This document shows, one piece after another, positions 1-9,635 of a DNA stretch of 41,690 bases (positions are counted from its first letter, which is position 1; each line of letters starts with the position of its first letter). The translations under genes and the position numbers were made by a program. The notes beneath the pieces were generated by a model, which saw only the letters and a list, made by a program, of their open reading frames with translations, was not told the DNA's origin and searched no databases. The DNA comes from Bipolaris cookei (taxonomy: Eukaryota > Ascomycota > Dothideomycetes > Pleosporales > Pleosporaceae), in assembly GCA_002286855.1 (NCBI GenBank), contig NRSV01000125.1, positions 1 through 41,690 of the forward strand, read 5' to 3'.

Positions 1-283
1 TGCCACTCTTGTCCTGGATTATCAGAAGCAGTTTTAAGTCTAAGTATTGCAGCTTGATTGTCTGCATATACTTTAACTTCTAGACAGTCGTCTACTAGGT
101 CGATAGCTTTCTCTAGGCCTAGGGTAATGCCTTCTAACACTCCGTAGACTAGCTGGTTATATCCTATGTTGACTTTTTCCTGAGCTATGAGACTAGCTCC
201 TTTGTAGAAAGCTACTCCTACTCCTATACCTTTGCCTTTATTCGTAGCTGAGGCGTCTGAGCATACATGGGCAAAACGGTCGG
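1..283 (-). pseudogene. LINE (Tad-like) RNase H domain fragment
   Basis: The minus strand is open without a stop from about 283 to the window edge and reads as a retrotransposon RNase H domain. Visible are the first acidic site in VCSDASATNKGKG, a central Glu in a GVLEGITLGLEKA stretch and the third site in VYADNQAAILRLK. This order matches the RNase H found at the C-terminus of Tad-like LINE ORF2. Codon use is A/T-rich (many ATA, AGA, CTA), unlike the host genes. The fragment is cut by the window edge at its C-terminal side, and nothing RT-like lies upstream in this window, so it is probably a remnant. A cellular RNase H is unlikely given the setting. Confidence 0.75.
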
Positions 284-390
284 TTACTCCGGTCGGTTGT
301 TTTGGTTAACTGGTCGGTTGATATTTTTGACCGGTTTTGTTTAACCGGGTTGACAGTTTTATAGAATCGGTTAGACCGGTCAGACCGGAT
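277..390. repeat. Cluster of GGTCGGTT / GACCGG motifs
   Basis: CGGTCGGTT occurs at 277-285 and 290-298, TGGTCGGTT at 311-319, and related GACCGG or AACCGG forms follow near 329, 343 and 374-389, in both orientations. It sits between the LINE fragment and the presumed gypsy 3' LTR. It could be a subterminal repeat of an unrecognised element or a junction scar. No coding potential is seen. Confidence 0.45.
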
Positions 391-576
391 CAATTTATCC
401 TGACCTTGTAAGGTAACTATTTAATCAACCAACTATCTTTAAAAGAAATAACTGTAGACTTGAAAAGCTAGACTGTTACTAGTTATATCTATACGTTATG
501 CCACTTCGTGCTGAGCCCTCATCTTCATCCTTGCCTGCGAACTTCTTTTCCTTTATCGAGGTCTCTAAGGAGCCTA

Positions 577-601
577 CCGTGCCCGTGCGCGGGTCGAGCC
601 A
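577..601 (+). repeat. Left terminal inverted repeat of pogo element 1
   Basis: These 25 bases are the exact reverse complement of 2675-2699 and are preceded by the target TA at 575-576. Confidence 0.93.
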
Positions 602-758
602 GTTCGTGGGCCTAGCCACCCCAACAATATGAGGACTCCAAAAAGATGAGGCTGTACAGCCACGTACAAGAGCGATTATCGCGAGATTTCTTAGGGTATT
701 GTTATATATATATAGGCGAAACTTTCTAGCTATTCAGAATATTTCTTAGGTGGTCGTA

Positions 759-2660
759 CTAAGCGTGTGCGGATGGTTTTGGTAGAGGAGGCGGTGGTTT
801 AGGTGCATCACCAGCTTGACTTGCTGCACCTACAACTCGACGACGCTTTGCTGGGATATTCGCAGCTTTGTGTGAGGCTTTTCACTTAGGCTTGCTAGGT
901 GTATCGCGAGATTTTTGTAAAGTTGCAGCGTCGCGTTGCTGCTTTTTGAGCGCCTGAGCTGTAGCTAGTTCCTCAGCCTTCGCTTTCTTCTCCTTGCACC
1001 GCTCCTCAGCGGCTTCTTGACGAGCTATCTTTGCAGCCTCAGCTATCTGCTTCTTGTATAAGCTTGCCGCCGCCTTAAGGTCTCTATCGCGAGCTTTCTG
1101 GAGTTGTAGTTCCTTCTCTGCATTGCGCTTTGAGGTTTCCCGCGCGCGCGCGCTTCAGCGACCTTCTTAGGAGACCAGAAAACTCCAGCGCCTTTGTACT
1201 CCTCGTGGTGCTGGAAGTCCAGCTTATAGCGCTTCTTCTTGTGCTTTGATTTGCTAGGCATATCGCGCTTGAGGTTGTTGTTTTCGAGGTGGAGGAGCTC
1301 GTTCTGCGTCTGTAGAGAGTGGAATGAAGCCTCAAGCTGCTGGGCTTCAACTTTTGACTTATCCGGCACCGCAGCGTGGTATAAATTTCGGAGCTGGATA
1401 CAGGTATCGCCGTCGCCGTGCTGCCCAAGTTTCGAAGCCTCATCTTGTGTTGAAGTGTAGTTGCTGAAGCGTTTTAGTACAACCTCTGCATCCATCGGCC
1501 ACACGCCTGTAGCTTGAAAACTCTTCACAATCAGCTCTGGCTTCATTGTTGAGCTCCACGCCTCCCAGAAGACCTCAAAGAAGCTGTCTTTCTTCGCAGT
1601 TGCTAGTCCTTGCGATCGCTGGAGCCGGCGATCGAGTTCTCGTGAGTATTCGGCGGCAAGAGGCGCAAACAGCACTACATCTAGCGGCTGAAGGCTGTGG
1701 GTAGCGTGAGGTGAAAAGATTGCGAGGAGGATCTTGTTACTATCGCAGAATTCTATAAAATCGCTCGTAAGGTGGCTGCCGTGGCCGTCAAAGATGAGGA
1801 GACGATACTGCCGTCGCGCTTTGCGTTCCGTGAAGCGCTCGAACACCTATTCAAGCCAGGCCATCCCAAGTTCGTTGTTGCTCCATCCTGTGGGTGAGTT
1901 AGAGAAGAAAACCTCATGTTTGCTGACCTCTACATCGTCAAGCCAGCTCAATTGAAGCCCGGATGAGCCCTGATAGATAAGAGCTGGCGGCAGCGACTCC
2001 CCAGAAGCGCACACGCAAACCAGAAGCGTTATCCACTTCCTGCTGCCATCTTGTATTGCCGCTGTACGCTTCTCCTCCACCCAGATTCGCTTAGTGAAGA
2101 TTCTTTTTCAGCGAGCTGTGATGCCGACAAAGAAGCCTTTCTCATCCATATTGTACGTGTTGCGCTCGTCAACGCTGTACTGTTGAATCCTTGAGTGCAA
2201 CAAGTCGAAGTACAGCTGGTATCTTTCTCTAGAGCCAGCTTGGTGGCGGTTGCGATCAATCCCGGCGCTCCATTTAGTGACAAGCTGAGCGTCGTGGCGC
2301 TGAAGAAACCGAGTAACTCAGCTTTCAAAAACCTCACGATCCGCTATCGTAGCTGCGAAATTTTGCAGCATCTCTCGTGTCAGTGGAAAGCCTCGCCGTA
2401 CGCATCTTTCTCTGTATAGAATAAGCTCCTGCTCTTGTTGTGGGTTGAGTAATAGCTGGCGTTCTGCCTGGGCTTCATAGTTGACCTGTTTGCCTTGGTG
2501 CCTCCGCGACAACGTTGTTCGATTAACACCAAATCTTTTGGCAACTTCGCGGTACGAGAATTTAGCTCCTGGCTCACACGACTCGATTTTTTCAATCGCT
2601 TCTTGAATTGGATTTATGTTGGTGGAGTTATGACGCGTTGAAGTTGGGACGATCTCAATG
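759..2660 (-). pseudogene. Degraded pogo/Fot1-type DDE transposase (element 1)
   Basis: One long reading of the minus strand gives, in order: an N-terminal helix-turn-helix (NPIQEAIEKIES ... REVAKRFGVNRTTLSRR), a CENP-B-like segment, a DDE_1 catalytic domain with YNMDEKGFFVG, LIFDGHGSH and HSLQPLDV carrying the three acidic residues, the FWSPKKVAEARA segment, and a long charged coiled-coil C-terminus rich in K, E, A and R. Four in-frame stops break it (2318-2320, 2108-2110, 1847-1849, 882-884). A frameshift lies in a GC dinucleotide run near 1141-1152; past it the coiled coil resumes in the next frame and ends at 759. No in-frame ATG is seen near the N-terminus. The protein is not functional as read. 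Confidence 0.88.
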
Positions 2661-2674
2661 TTATGGTGTTTGGG

Positions 2675-2699
2675 TGGCTCGACCCGCGCACGGGCACGG
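2675..2699 (-). repeat. Right terminal inverted repeat of pogo element 1
   Basis: Perfect inverted partner of 577-601, followed by the target TA at 2700-2701. Confidence 0.93.
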
Positions 2700-2701
2700 T
2701 A

Positions 2702-2752
2702 GCGAGGTTACGTGACTGTATGGGGTCTTGGGTCCGAGTCACATCCATGACA
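2702..2752 (-). repeat. Start of gypsy 3' LTR (split by pogo element 1)
   Basis: Aligns with 8674-8725 with about 8 differences, mostly transitions. On the minus strand it begins TGTCATGGATGTGACTCGG. It is cut from the rest of the LTR by pogo element 1. Confidence 0.7.
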
Positions 2753-2765
2753 CTACCTCCCTCTC
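2753..2765 (-). other. Polypurine tract before gypsy 3' LTR
   Basis: On the minus strand the sequence GAGAGGGAGGTAG lies directly before the LTR start TGTCATG. This is where Ty3/gypsy elements prime plus-strand DNA synthesis. Confidence 0.6.
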
Positions 2766-2906
2766 AAATGAAAGCAAGTTCCATCGCTCAATAATTATGA
2801 GCAGTAGCTCGGCTTGCTTCCCAAAAGCTGCCGCAAGCTCAAATAGCTATATCCCCCGTGTCGCAAAAGCTACTCAGGCCAATACAACTAAGCAAAGAAA
2901 CTTGTA

Positions 2907-4748
2907 ACGTGTTCCACCACCGAGCGGCCCTACCCACCGAGCGGCCCACTCTACTACCACGCTCTGCCTTCGTATCCACATTGTGCTACACCCCCACAAT
3001 TTATTCATTTAAGTAGAATAGAGTAATATTCTTCTAAATTATCACTATCTTCTATATCCTCTAATTCTACTTGGCAAGTGCGACAGTTGTGTCCAACTTG
3101 GCTGCAACGTCCACAGCGCCGTTCACTGCTCACCCTCTTCGCAGGCGTTGCACCGTCATTACAGCTGCCACCCTCTGCCTCAGCAATCTGATCAGCTACC
3201 TGGCCAACTTTCTATGACCCCTCTGTCTGTACGTAGCGCCGCTTGCGAGTTTTTCGCTTTGTTGCTTCTTCAATCGTAGCCTCAAGGCGACGGTGTGTTT
3301 TGCGCATTAACACCATTTCATGAGCTATCTGCTGGGCTCCTTTACTCGACTGCCGTACCTGCTCATCAAGAGAAATTGTAGGAGACCCTTGCTGGATTTG
3401 CATGTGATTTCGAATAAGCGTAGCCTGCGCCTCCATTTCGCGCGCGTTGCGCGGCATTTTCGGCTCCCAGGTACTACTCTCTTACGCTGGTGGAGTCGGC
3501 GTACGCAGCACGACGTCAAGCTGTGATAAAACAACATGATAATCGTGTGGAGTAAGTCCAGCACCTCGAAACCCTCCGCAGATGTTTTCTGGTGTAATAG
3601 CCTTGTAAAAGGCCTTTTTGAACGCTGGTAGGAAGGTTTCCTTGCTGATATGGTGGATGCGATTGCGTGCCAAGACTGAGATAGCGTCGCCGTACGCGCG
3701 CTTCAACGGCGAGAAGCAGCCCACATCAAGAGGCTGTAAGAGATGCGACGAGTGAGGAGGCATAAAGAGAAGGATTATCTTCTTCTCTTCGCAGAGATGT
3801 CGGAACTCCACCGAGCAGTGGCTCTCGTGGCCGTCAATAATGAGCACTATGCGTCCCCACAGAGCGCGCATGGGACTCGAAGTGACGGAGCCAGTCAAGC
3901 GCTAGATTGTTGTCCGTCCAGCCGGTAGGACTAAATTGAATCGTCCAGTCGCATGGCAGGTCTTCTGTAAACCAGGTAGAGATTGGAACCTTGCCTGCAA
4001 AGATGAGAAAGGCCGGGATACGCTTCCCTGTTGCGCCAACGCCTTGTATCAGCGTAACCCACTCCCGATTGCCCGGCTGGATCTTCTTTGATTTCCCTGG
4101 TTTATCTGAGCTCGTGATAACTGACTGTGATAAAATCTTGCCCATAATAAAGCTAGTCTCGTCGAAGTTGTAGATATCTTCGTCCACGATACCATACTTC
4201 GCCTTTGTCGCCTCGACTAGATCGAACCAGCCCTTTATAAGCGCTAGATATTCGCAGGCAGCTCGCTGGCGATAGTATAAAAGGCTCCAGCGCATACGCA
4301 GCTTAGGACTGCGCTGAATAAACTTATTAGCCCAGTTCTTGCCAACCTCTTCTCCGCCACGTTCTCAGAGCAGTCTATTAGCCATATCTCGCACGTCATC
4401 TTTCCCACGGGGTAGTACTCGCTCAGCCTCAATAATTACGCGCCGAGCGATTACTTCCTCTTCTAGTTTTGTTAGGCGCTCGCAGTTTGGCTCGCAGTCG
4501 CGTCGACAGTGCTTTCCGTCGCGTCGTCGACGTATCGTTGTTTTAGGGACATTGTAAACCTTTTCAGCCTGCCGAATAACTTAAATTGGGTTCCTAGTAT
4601 ACTTAGAGACTGCTATTTGCACGTTAGATTCAGTATAGCTCTTCTGGGGTTGTGATTGTTGAGACTTCACGCGATGTTGTGGTAAAGGTAGGGCGCGGTA
4701 GTAAAGTGGCCCGCTAGGTGGAGTGGGTCGCTCGGTGGTGAAACACGT
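2907..4748 (-). mobile_element. pogo-like DNA transposon 2 with long imperfect TIRs
   Basis: An 1842-bp element is bounded by TA at 2905-2906 and 4749-4750. Its ends (2907-2968 and 4687-4748) are inverted repeats matching at about 51 of 62 positions without gaps, starting ACGTGTTYCACCACCGAGCG. The left repeat carries the CACCGAGCGGCCC block twice. It lies in the gypsy element between the chromodomain and the polypurine tract and encodes a broken transposase with a C-terminal zinc knuckle. Confidence 0.85.
3005..4690 (-). pseudogene. Degraded pogo-type DDE transposase with C-terminal CCHC knuckle (element 2)
   Basis: The minus strand reads an N-terminal HTH (RQAEKVYNVPKTTIRRR), a linker, then the DDE_1 domain with YNFDETSFIMG, LIIDGHESH and HLLQPLDVGCF, then a helical C-terminus with PRNAREMEAQATLI and a terminal zinc knuckle RCGRCSQVGHNCRTCQ (CX2CX4HX4C) followed by an acidic tail. 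In-frame stops lie at 4581-4583, 4365-4367, 3482-3484 and 3212-3214, and a frameshift near 3845-3860 separates the first catalytic Asp from the second. The family is clearly different from element 1, whose C-terminus is a coiled coil without a knuckle. The start codon cannot be placed. Confidence 0.85.
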
Positions 4749-5044
4749 TACTTGATATCATATTACCTTCATGCCAATTGCCGCTCCAATTGCACATGCT
4801 GTATCCCGGCATCAGCCGTATCCAGGCTCCTAGTGAGGCTTTCCGGGATCCTCCGTGAGGGACGCAGTTTGTGTTGTCGGTTAGGAGCCTACAATATCAT
4901 TTGTTAGCTCGGGAGGCGTGTACTGCATCGTCAAATAATCAGAGAGTCAACGTGGGCATATCGGTCATCAACAGAGCATGGCAGTGAAGCCCCCAGTCCA
5001 CAACTGACCCCGTATCCACAGCCCTTGTCATCGTCAGAGTTGGT

Positions 5045-6430
5045 CTAGCAGGTTTTACTTAGTGAGGGTCTTTTCATGACGTTCAACATAAGCAAGTGCC
5101 GCTTGCCTGCGAGGGTCGCAAACTTTCGGTAAGGTCCGGGGCGGTTAGGCCTAACCTTGTGAAATACGTCAATCAGATCAGGGGAGTCAATCAGATTCAT
5201 ATAAAGTTCCCAGGAAAGGCTGTCTTCACCCATTGGGCAATTTGCCCATTTGACCAGGTATTGTAGGAGTCCTCCACACAAGTAAGGGTCTTTGTATCGT
5301 TTCTTAATACGGGAGTCCAGTATAGCTTCGACCTCGTAGTTGGTACCGTCTTCGTCATTTAGGTCGGTGAATTCGGTGGGAGCGGTGTCGCGGTGTTGGC
5401 CGGGAAGTGAAGCATCCTCATAGAGGTATAGTAGCTATTGGTGAAAGACGTTGTGGAATTTTCCTATTCCTGGGGGCAGGAGTAGTTCGTATGCCATATT
5501 TTCAATGAAACAGGTGAGCGTGAAGAGACCACGGGTTTTGTGGTCCAATGATTGACTTGGTCGTGTGGTGCGGAAGTTCCTCGCGTCCAACATAACTTGA
5601 TTGTCAACTTTGAATTCAGGTGCGGAAAACCGTCCATCATTAGCATACTCGGCCTGCGTAGCTTGTGACCATTGCAGATCGAGTCGTAGTGTCTTGTGCA
5701 AGGCGTCAAGCTTCTCAGCGAACTTGTTGGCATTGTCTTGGCCACGTCAGGCGGGAACCGTGGTACCACTATTAGGCTTAGGTGGTTCAAGGCTAGGCTT
5801 TGGGTCGTATTCTTTCGTGAGACGGAACGCTTGTTGTGCTATGTTGTTGATAATCTTCGGCCAGTAATACCATCGGTTGAGTCGCTTCATCTTCATAATC
5901 GTTTGTAAGGCTTGGTGGTCAGATAGGACGAGTATATGGTCATCTGTTCCCGAGAGTTCGAAGCGCCACTCTTCAAAGGCCCGGACGATAGCGAGGGGCT
6001 CTTTGTCGTATATCCCATAGTTGCATTCGGCTGGCGTTGTTTTATGAGAGAGAAAAGTGACTGGGCAGGGCACACCATCGACCATCTGAGAGAGGGCGGC
6101 AGCCGTGACCAAGTCAGGCGCATCGGTCTCCAGCCAGGTTTCTAAGTCTGGGTCGAAGTGTGCTAACACACCAGCGTCCTTGAACGCGGTCTTGAGGCGC
6201 TCGAATGCTAGAGCCGCTGCACCGCTCGGGTCTAAGGGAAAGAAATGCTGACTATCGTCCTTCGTGAATTCTGTGAATGGTTTGGCGATATAGGAAACCC
6301 TTTGATAAACCGTCGGTAGAAGCTGCAGAAGCCGAGAAAAGATTGGATGTCTTTGACTGATCGTGGTAGCTGCCAGACTAACAGGGTTGACACTTTCTGA
6401 ATCCATCTCAATCCGGCTTGTACCTCAGTG
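5045..6430 (-). pseudogene. gypsy pol remnant: RT end, RNase H, integrase C-terminus, chromodomain
   Basis: The reading begins with the last RT segment (WQLPRSVKDIQSFLGF in one frame), shifts frame, then gives the tether and RNase H (PLDPSGAAALAFERLKTAF, LETWLETDAPDLV, ILVLSDHQALQTI). It then jumps to the integrase zinc-binding edge (WYYWPKI), skips the whole DDE core, and continues with the integrase C-terminal part (FKVDNQVMLDARNFRT, ENMAYELLLPPG, KFHNVFH). A chromodomain follows (YEVEAILDSRIKKRY, LLQYLVKWANCPMGEDSLSW). In-frame stops lie near 5747 and 5435. Chromodomains target chromoviruses to marked chromatin; here it is the best preserved module. It is not functional as read. Confidence 0.82.
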
Positions 6431-8120
6431 AGCCATCAGCAATCATGGTTTCAGTGTCAGCTTCTCGGTCATAGTTGAGGTACTGCGCATCAGAGACTTC
6501 GAGATAGTCGAGAAAATGATTCGCAGTGACGTCGTGGATATTCCCGTAGGCCTCTCCCTGTATCCGGAACTTGAGGTAGTAGACAGCCTACCAGTCTTCC
6601 TGGTATGTCTTGCGTTTGGCGATCGCCATCTCGCGCCATCACTCATAATCGTCATCGAGTTTGCCCTTGAATGGTTCCAGCTCTGGGAGTTTGTATACAG
6701 GTCCTCCCGCGGCTGATGGAGCTACCTGGGGTGCTGGGCGTGCGGGTCGCGCAGCATGGTGAGGGACTGGTGAAGGGAACGGTGGCTGTGAGTGCTCCCT
6801 AACTGGTGTATAGCCCGCTCGGAGTGGATCGAGACTCACACGATTCAGGTTAAGAACTGACTGCTCAGCAAGGCCCGAGGGCGGTAGTGATTCATGGGCC
6901 GGGACGGTAGACCGCTCGCGCCGGTATAGAATGTATGGTTTGTAACGTGGGTCAAGCTGAAGCAGATAGTCGTTAACAGCCTTATTTTCGTAACACGCCT
7001 CGGTAAGGGTGTTTTTGAGCGCGTCGTAGGTTTTGTCCTTATCTTTTACTATGTTGTCATACTTGTCGTCATATCCTTGAAACTCTGCTAAGTAGCGGCT
7101 GGCTTGCTCCTTGTACTTATCATGGCCCTCGGTGGCAGCTTTCGCTTCATCGGCCCACCAGTCAGCACCCTCGGTCTCGAACGCCAGCTTCTCCCTGAGC
7201 TGAGCGTACGTTGGTCCGCTTTCTGGCTCATCGCCACAACGACCGAAGTCCTATACTTGTTGTTTCAGCTCGTTGCGATCGGTGGCGATATGGTCGTGTT
7301 CAATGAGTAGAGCTTTGTAGGTAGGGTCGTCCCAGATGTTGGGTATGCTCTGGGCGGCAGCCTTGAGTCGATCAACTTCAGAGGTGAGACGGCGAATTTC
7401 TGTCAGCTTTTCCTTGAAGAGGGCACTGCTGACCGTGCCTGTAGGTGTTTGATGGATAGCAGTCTCGTCGAGGGCTGCTTCCAGATTGGCCAGACGATTC
7501 TGAAGATCCTGGGTCTCTTGTCCATGGCTTTCAGCATCTTACAGAAGCGCATTAATGGCGTTAGTGCAGTTGCGCAAAGCAGTAAGCGAGGGCACGCTAA
7601 ACGTCCACCAGAAGTCTGGGTCTTTGTCTACGTTAGCCTTCAGCTCATCCGCATTGGATATCGAGAGTTGTAGCAGGCTTTGATAGATATTGCTTTCTGT
7701 GCGAGTGCGGCCTGGCATGAGGGTATAGAGGGCATCACCATTCGGATCGAGGTGAGGATCTTCTTGGAGCTCGAACCATTCGTCACCAACAGTGTGACGA
7801 AGGAAGACGTAGTCCGAGTTCTTGAGATACTCGAGCCATGAACTATTGATTTCAATGCCAGCCACTTCATGAGTCGTGGGCTCTAGGTTCTCGCAGTCTG
7901 ATACAGAAGACGGGTTCGGCGGATGGGCCGCCTGGAGCACGCTCTCACGTCAGGTGGAGAGGCGGTCTCGCACTGGTGCGGGGGAATCTATCGGCGCAGT
8001 AGCTGATTAGGTCGGATTGTTCGGGGACGGTTCAACAATGGTACCAGTGGCAGCAGTGCCTGGGGTGTACTGGGATTCCTCGGGAGTGCGTCCGGAAGAG
8101 GTAGTAGTGGGTTTTGCCAT
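6431..8120 (-). pseudogene. gypsy gag remnant with coiled coil
   Basis: From an ATG at 8120 the minus strand reads MAKPTTTSSGRTPEESQYTP, then a Ser/Pro-rich leader, a segment with SDYVFLRHTVGDEWFELQED, a long coiled coil (QDLQNRLANLEAALDETA ... LTEIRRLTSEVDRLKAA), and the capsid-like part PELEPFKGKLDDDYE ... LKFRIQGEAYGNIHDV. In-frame stops lie at 8007-8009, 7950-7952, 7539-7541, 7251-7253, 6639-6641 and 6588-6590. At about 6430 gag runs directly into the end of RT, so gag's C-terminus, protease and most of RT are deleted. Assignment rests on the gag-like core and its position before pol. Confidence 0.75.
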
Positions 8121-8668
8121 CGCGATGGTCTTGATTGCGTTGCAGGGCTTACTCCAGGGCCGTGCTTGATCAAGCTCGAGGCCTTGCCCTCTTAGCTACT
8201 TGTCCGTTCAGGTAGACCTAACCTCTACCAGCGTCAACAACTACACTCTAGGCCTCCTCAGAGTGCCACCTAAGCCTAGAGTTGTCGCCCGTGGGCTTCT
8301 AGCGAAATACTTGCGATCCTCGTCGTTTAGACCTAACCTCCCGCAATGTGGTGACTGAGTCGCGGTGCTGACTCGCTTGTGGTATGCACAATACCGGTCA
8401 AGCGGCAGCGCTAGCGATCTTGGTTGCCACCCGATTTGAGCGAGTCGCAGTTGCTTGGTTGACTGCGTGCTTTCTAGCGAATGATTTCTGATAACTGAGC
8501 CTGATGCAAAGGTATCCTGGGCTATAGGAATGAATCAGTATAGTGTAAAGACATTGATACACTGCAATGCAATTGATGGATTGCCTCTACTAAATGAGAT
8601 ACTGCGTACAGGTCTAGTTACAGGCATGGCGGGGAACTTTGGTGTTGCTGCACAGGCTACTTCGCTTA
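8121..8668 (-). other. gypsy 5' LTR interior and leader
   Basis: This is non-coding sequence between the gag ATG and the recognisable LTR end. It holds a 13-bp direct repeat TAGACCTAACCTC at 8213-8225 and 8328-8340, an inverted pair ACTCTAGGC / GCCTAGAGT around 8245-8285, and a repeated TTCTAGCGAA (about 8297 and 8472). No match to the left LTR beyond the terminal 57 bp could be found by eye, and the primer-binding site was not identified. Confidence 0.4.
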
Positions 8669-8725
8669 GCCTAGTGAGGCCACGTGTCTGTATGGGGGTC
8701 CTGGGTCCGAGTCACACTCATGACA
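8669..8725 (-). repeat. Outer end of gypsy 5' LTR
   Basis: On the minus strand it starts TGTCATGAGTGTGACTCGG, matching the 3' LTR start at 2752. It marks the right boundary of the element. Confidence 0.65.
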
Positions 8726-9635
8726 TGGGTTTAGTCCTAAGCGCAACAATAAGCTCGCACGGGCCATACCTACGAACACCAACTCTTCAGCATATTTTAT
8801 TAATTAACTCACGCTTAACATGTCGCATTATCGTAAAAAGTCGTTTATTGAAGGCACGTGAGTTCTCCGTATCGCAGATAGAAGTTGTATCTATTTTCAA
8901 TATAATTTCGACCTTAATCCGAGAGCTTGCGTGATTAAGATATGCAAACTCGCTAAGAAATCTGGGATTAAAGTCGAGGAGGGGCGGCCGAACAGATCCG
9001 ATCAAGCTTCGGTAGTGTTGCGGCAGTAATATAGATAACCCCTGTCAGCAAGAACTTTTGAAAGGCATCTCTGTGGAGATAATTTGATCTGCCTTAGCCT
9101 GTTTGCGCAATGCAACGTATTAAGCTAGTTAACCGAAAACAAATGCTTCAAGCGTATTACCTGAACGCATTCGTGCACTGTGGTGTACACAAACTGTATG
9201 AAACGCTAGGAACAATATCAATTGCATGATTTGAATATCCATGTCATGCATCCAGCAATGATTGCCGTGATAGAGTTGCAAGCGCGTGACCTGACATTGG
9301 TTGCTAGGTAGTGCGGTTCGGAAGCCTTGGAAAAGCGACATCCGAGACGGGGCGACTGCGGCAGCTCTCGGCCTTTGTCTCGGGGCTTTCTTTCAGGTGC
9401 ATTATATAGGCGAGATTTCAATATAGCATCACAACTCACAAGTAATCTGCTTACACTATTTCAACTTCATTCTCTGTTTCTGAATTTATACCAACACGAA
9501 ATCATCACAAATCATCTTCTGTCAACGTTGTAAATCAATCATCCGTGTTACATCTATTCGAAGAGACTCGAATCTGGGTCGCGAGTCGCAACACACGATC
9601 ATATCACAGCTTTTCATACAGACGTCTGAGACAGC
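8726..9635. other. Intergenic region upstream of the DFR-like gene
   Basis: No gene is seen. A TATA-like TTATATAGG at 9402-9410 lies about 230 bp before the next start codon and could be part of its promoter. The rest is A/T-rich and unremarkable. Confidence 0.4.

Larger units (their letters stand above)
577..2699 (-). mobile_element. pogo/Fot1-like DNA transposon 1 (Tc1/mariner superfamily)
   Basis: A 2123-bp element has perfect 25-bp terminal inverted repeats (577-601 and 2675-2699, starting CCGTGCCCGTGCGCGGG) and is flanked on both sides by TA (575-576 and 2700-2701), the duplicated target of this superfamily. Removing it restores GCCTAG-GAGG, which matches the gypsy 5' LTR at 8669-8679. 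It therefore inserted into the 3' LTR about 50 bp from the LTR start. It carries one degraded transposase gene. Confidence 0.93.
572..8725 (-). mobile_element. Non-autonomous Ty3/gypsy chromodomain retrotransposon
   Basis: This is a minus-strand LTR element. The outer end of the 5' LTR (8669-8725) and the start of the 3' LTR (2702-2752, continuing at 572-576 beyond an inserted DNA transposon) share about 85% identity over some 57 bp, and both begin TGTCATG on the minus strand. A purine tract (2753-2765) precedes the 3' LTR as expected for plus-strand priming. Between them are gag, an RNase H remnant, an integrase C-terminus and a chromodomain. Protease, most of RT and the integrase catalytic core are missing, so the copy cannot be autonomous. 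The left limit of the 3' LTR is unresolved; it may extend towards 400. Two pogo-type elements are nested inside. Confidence 0.8.

Noticed and set aside
1084..1443. 119-codon frame in pogo element 1
   Set aside because: For the segment upstream of 1140 the transposase tail reads in another frame; only the part after the GC-run frameshift is genuine, and it is included in the pseudogene.
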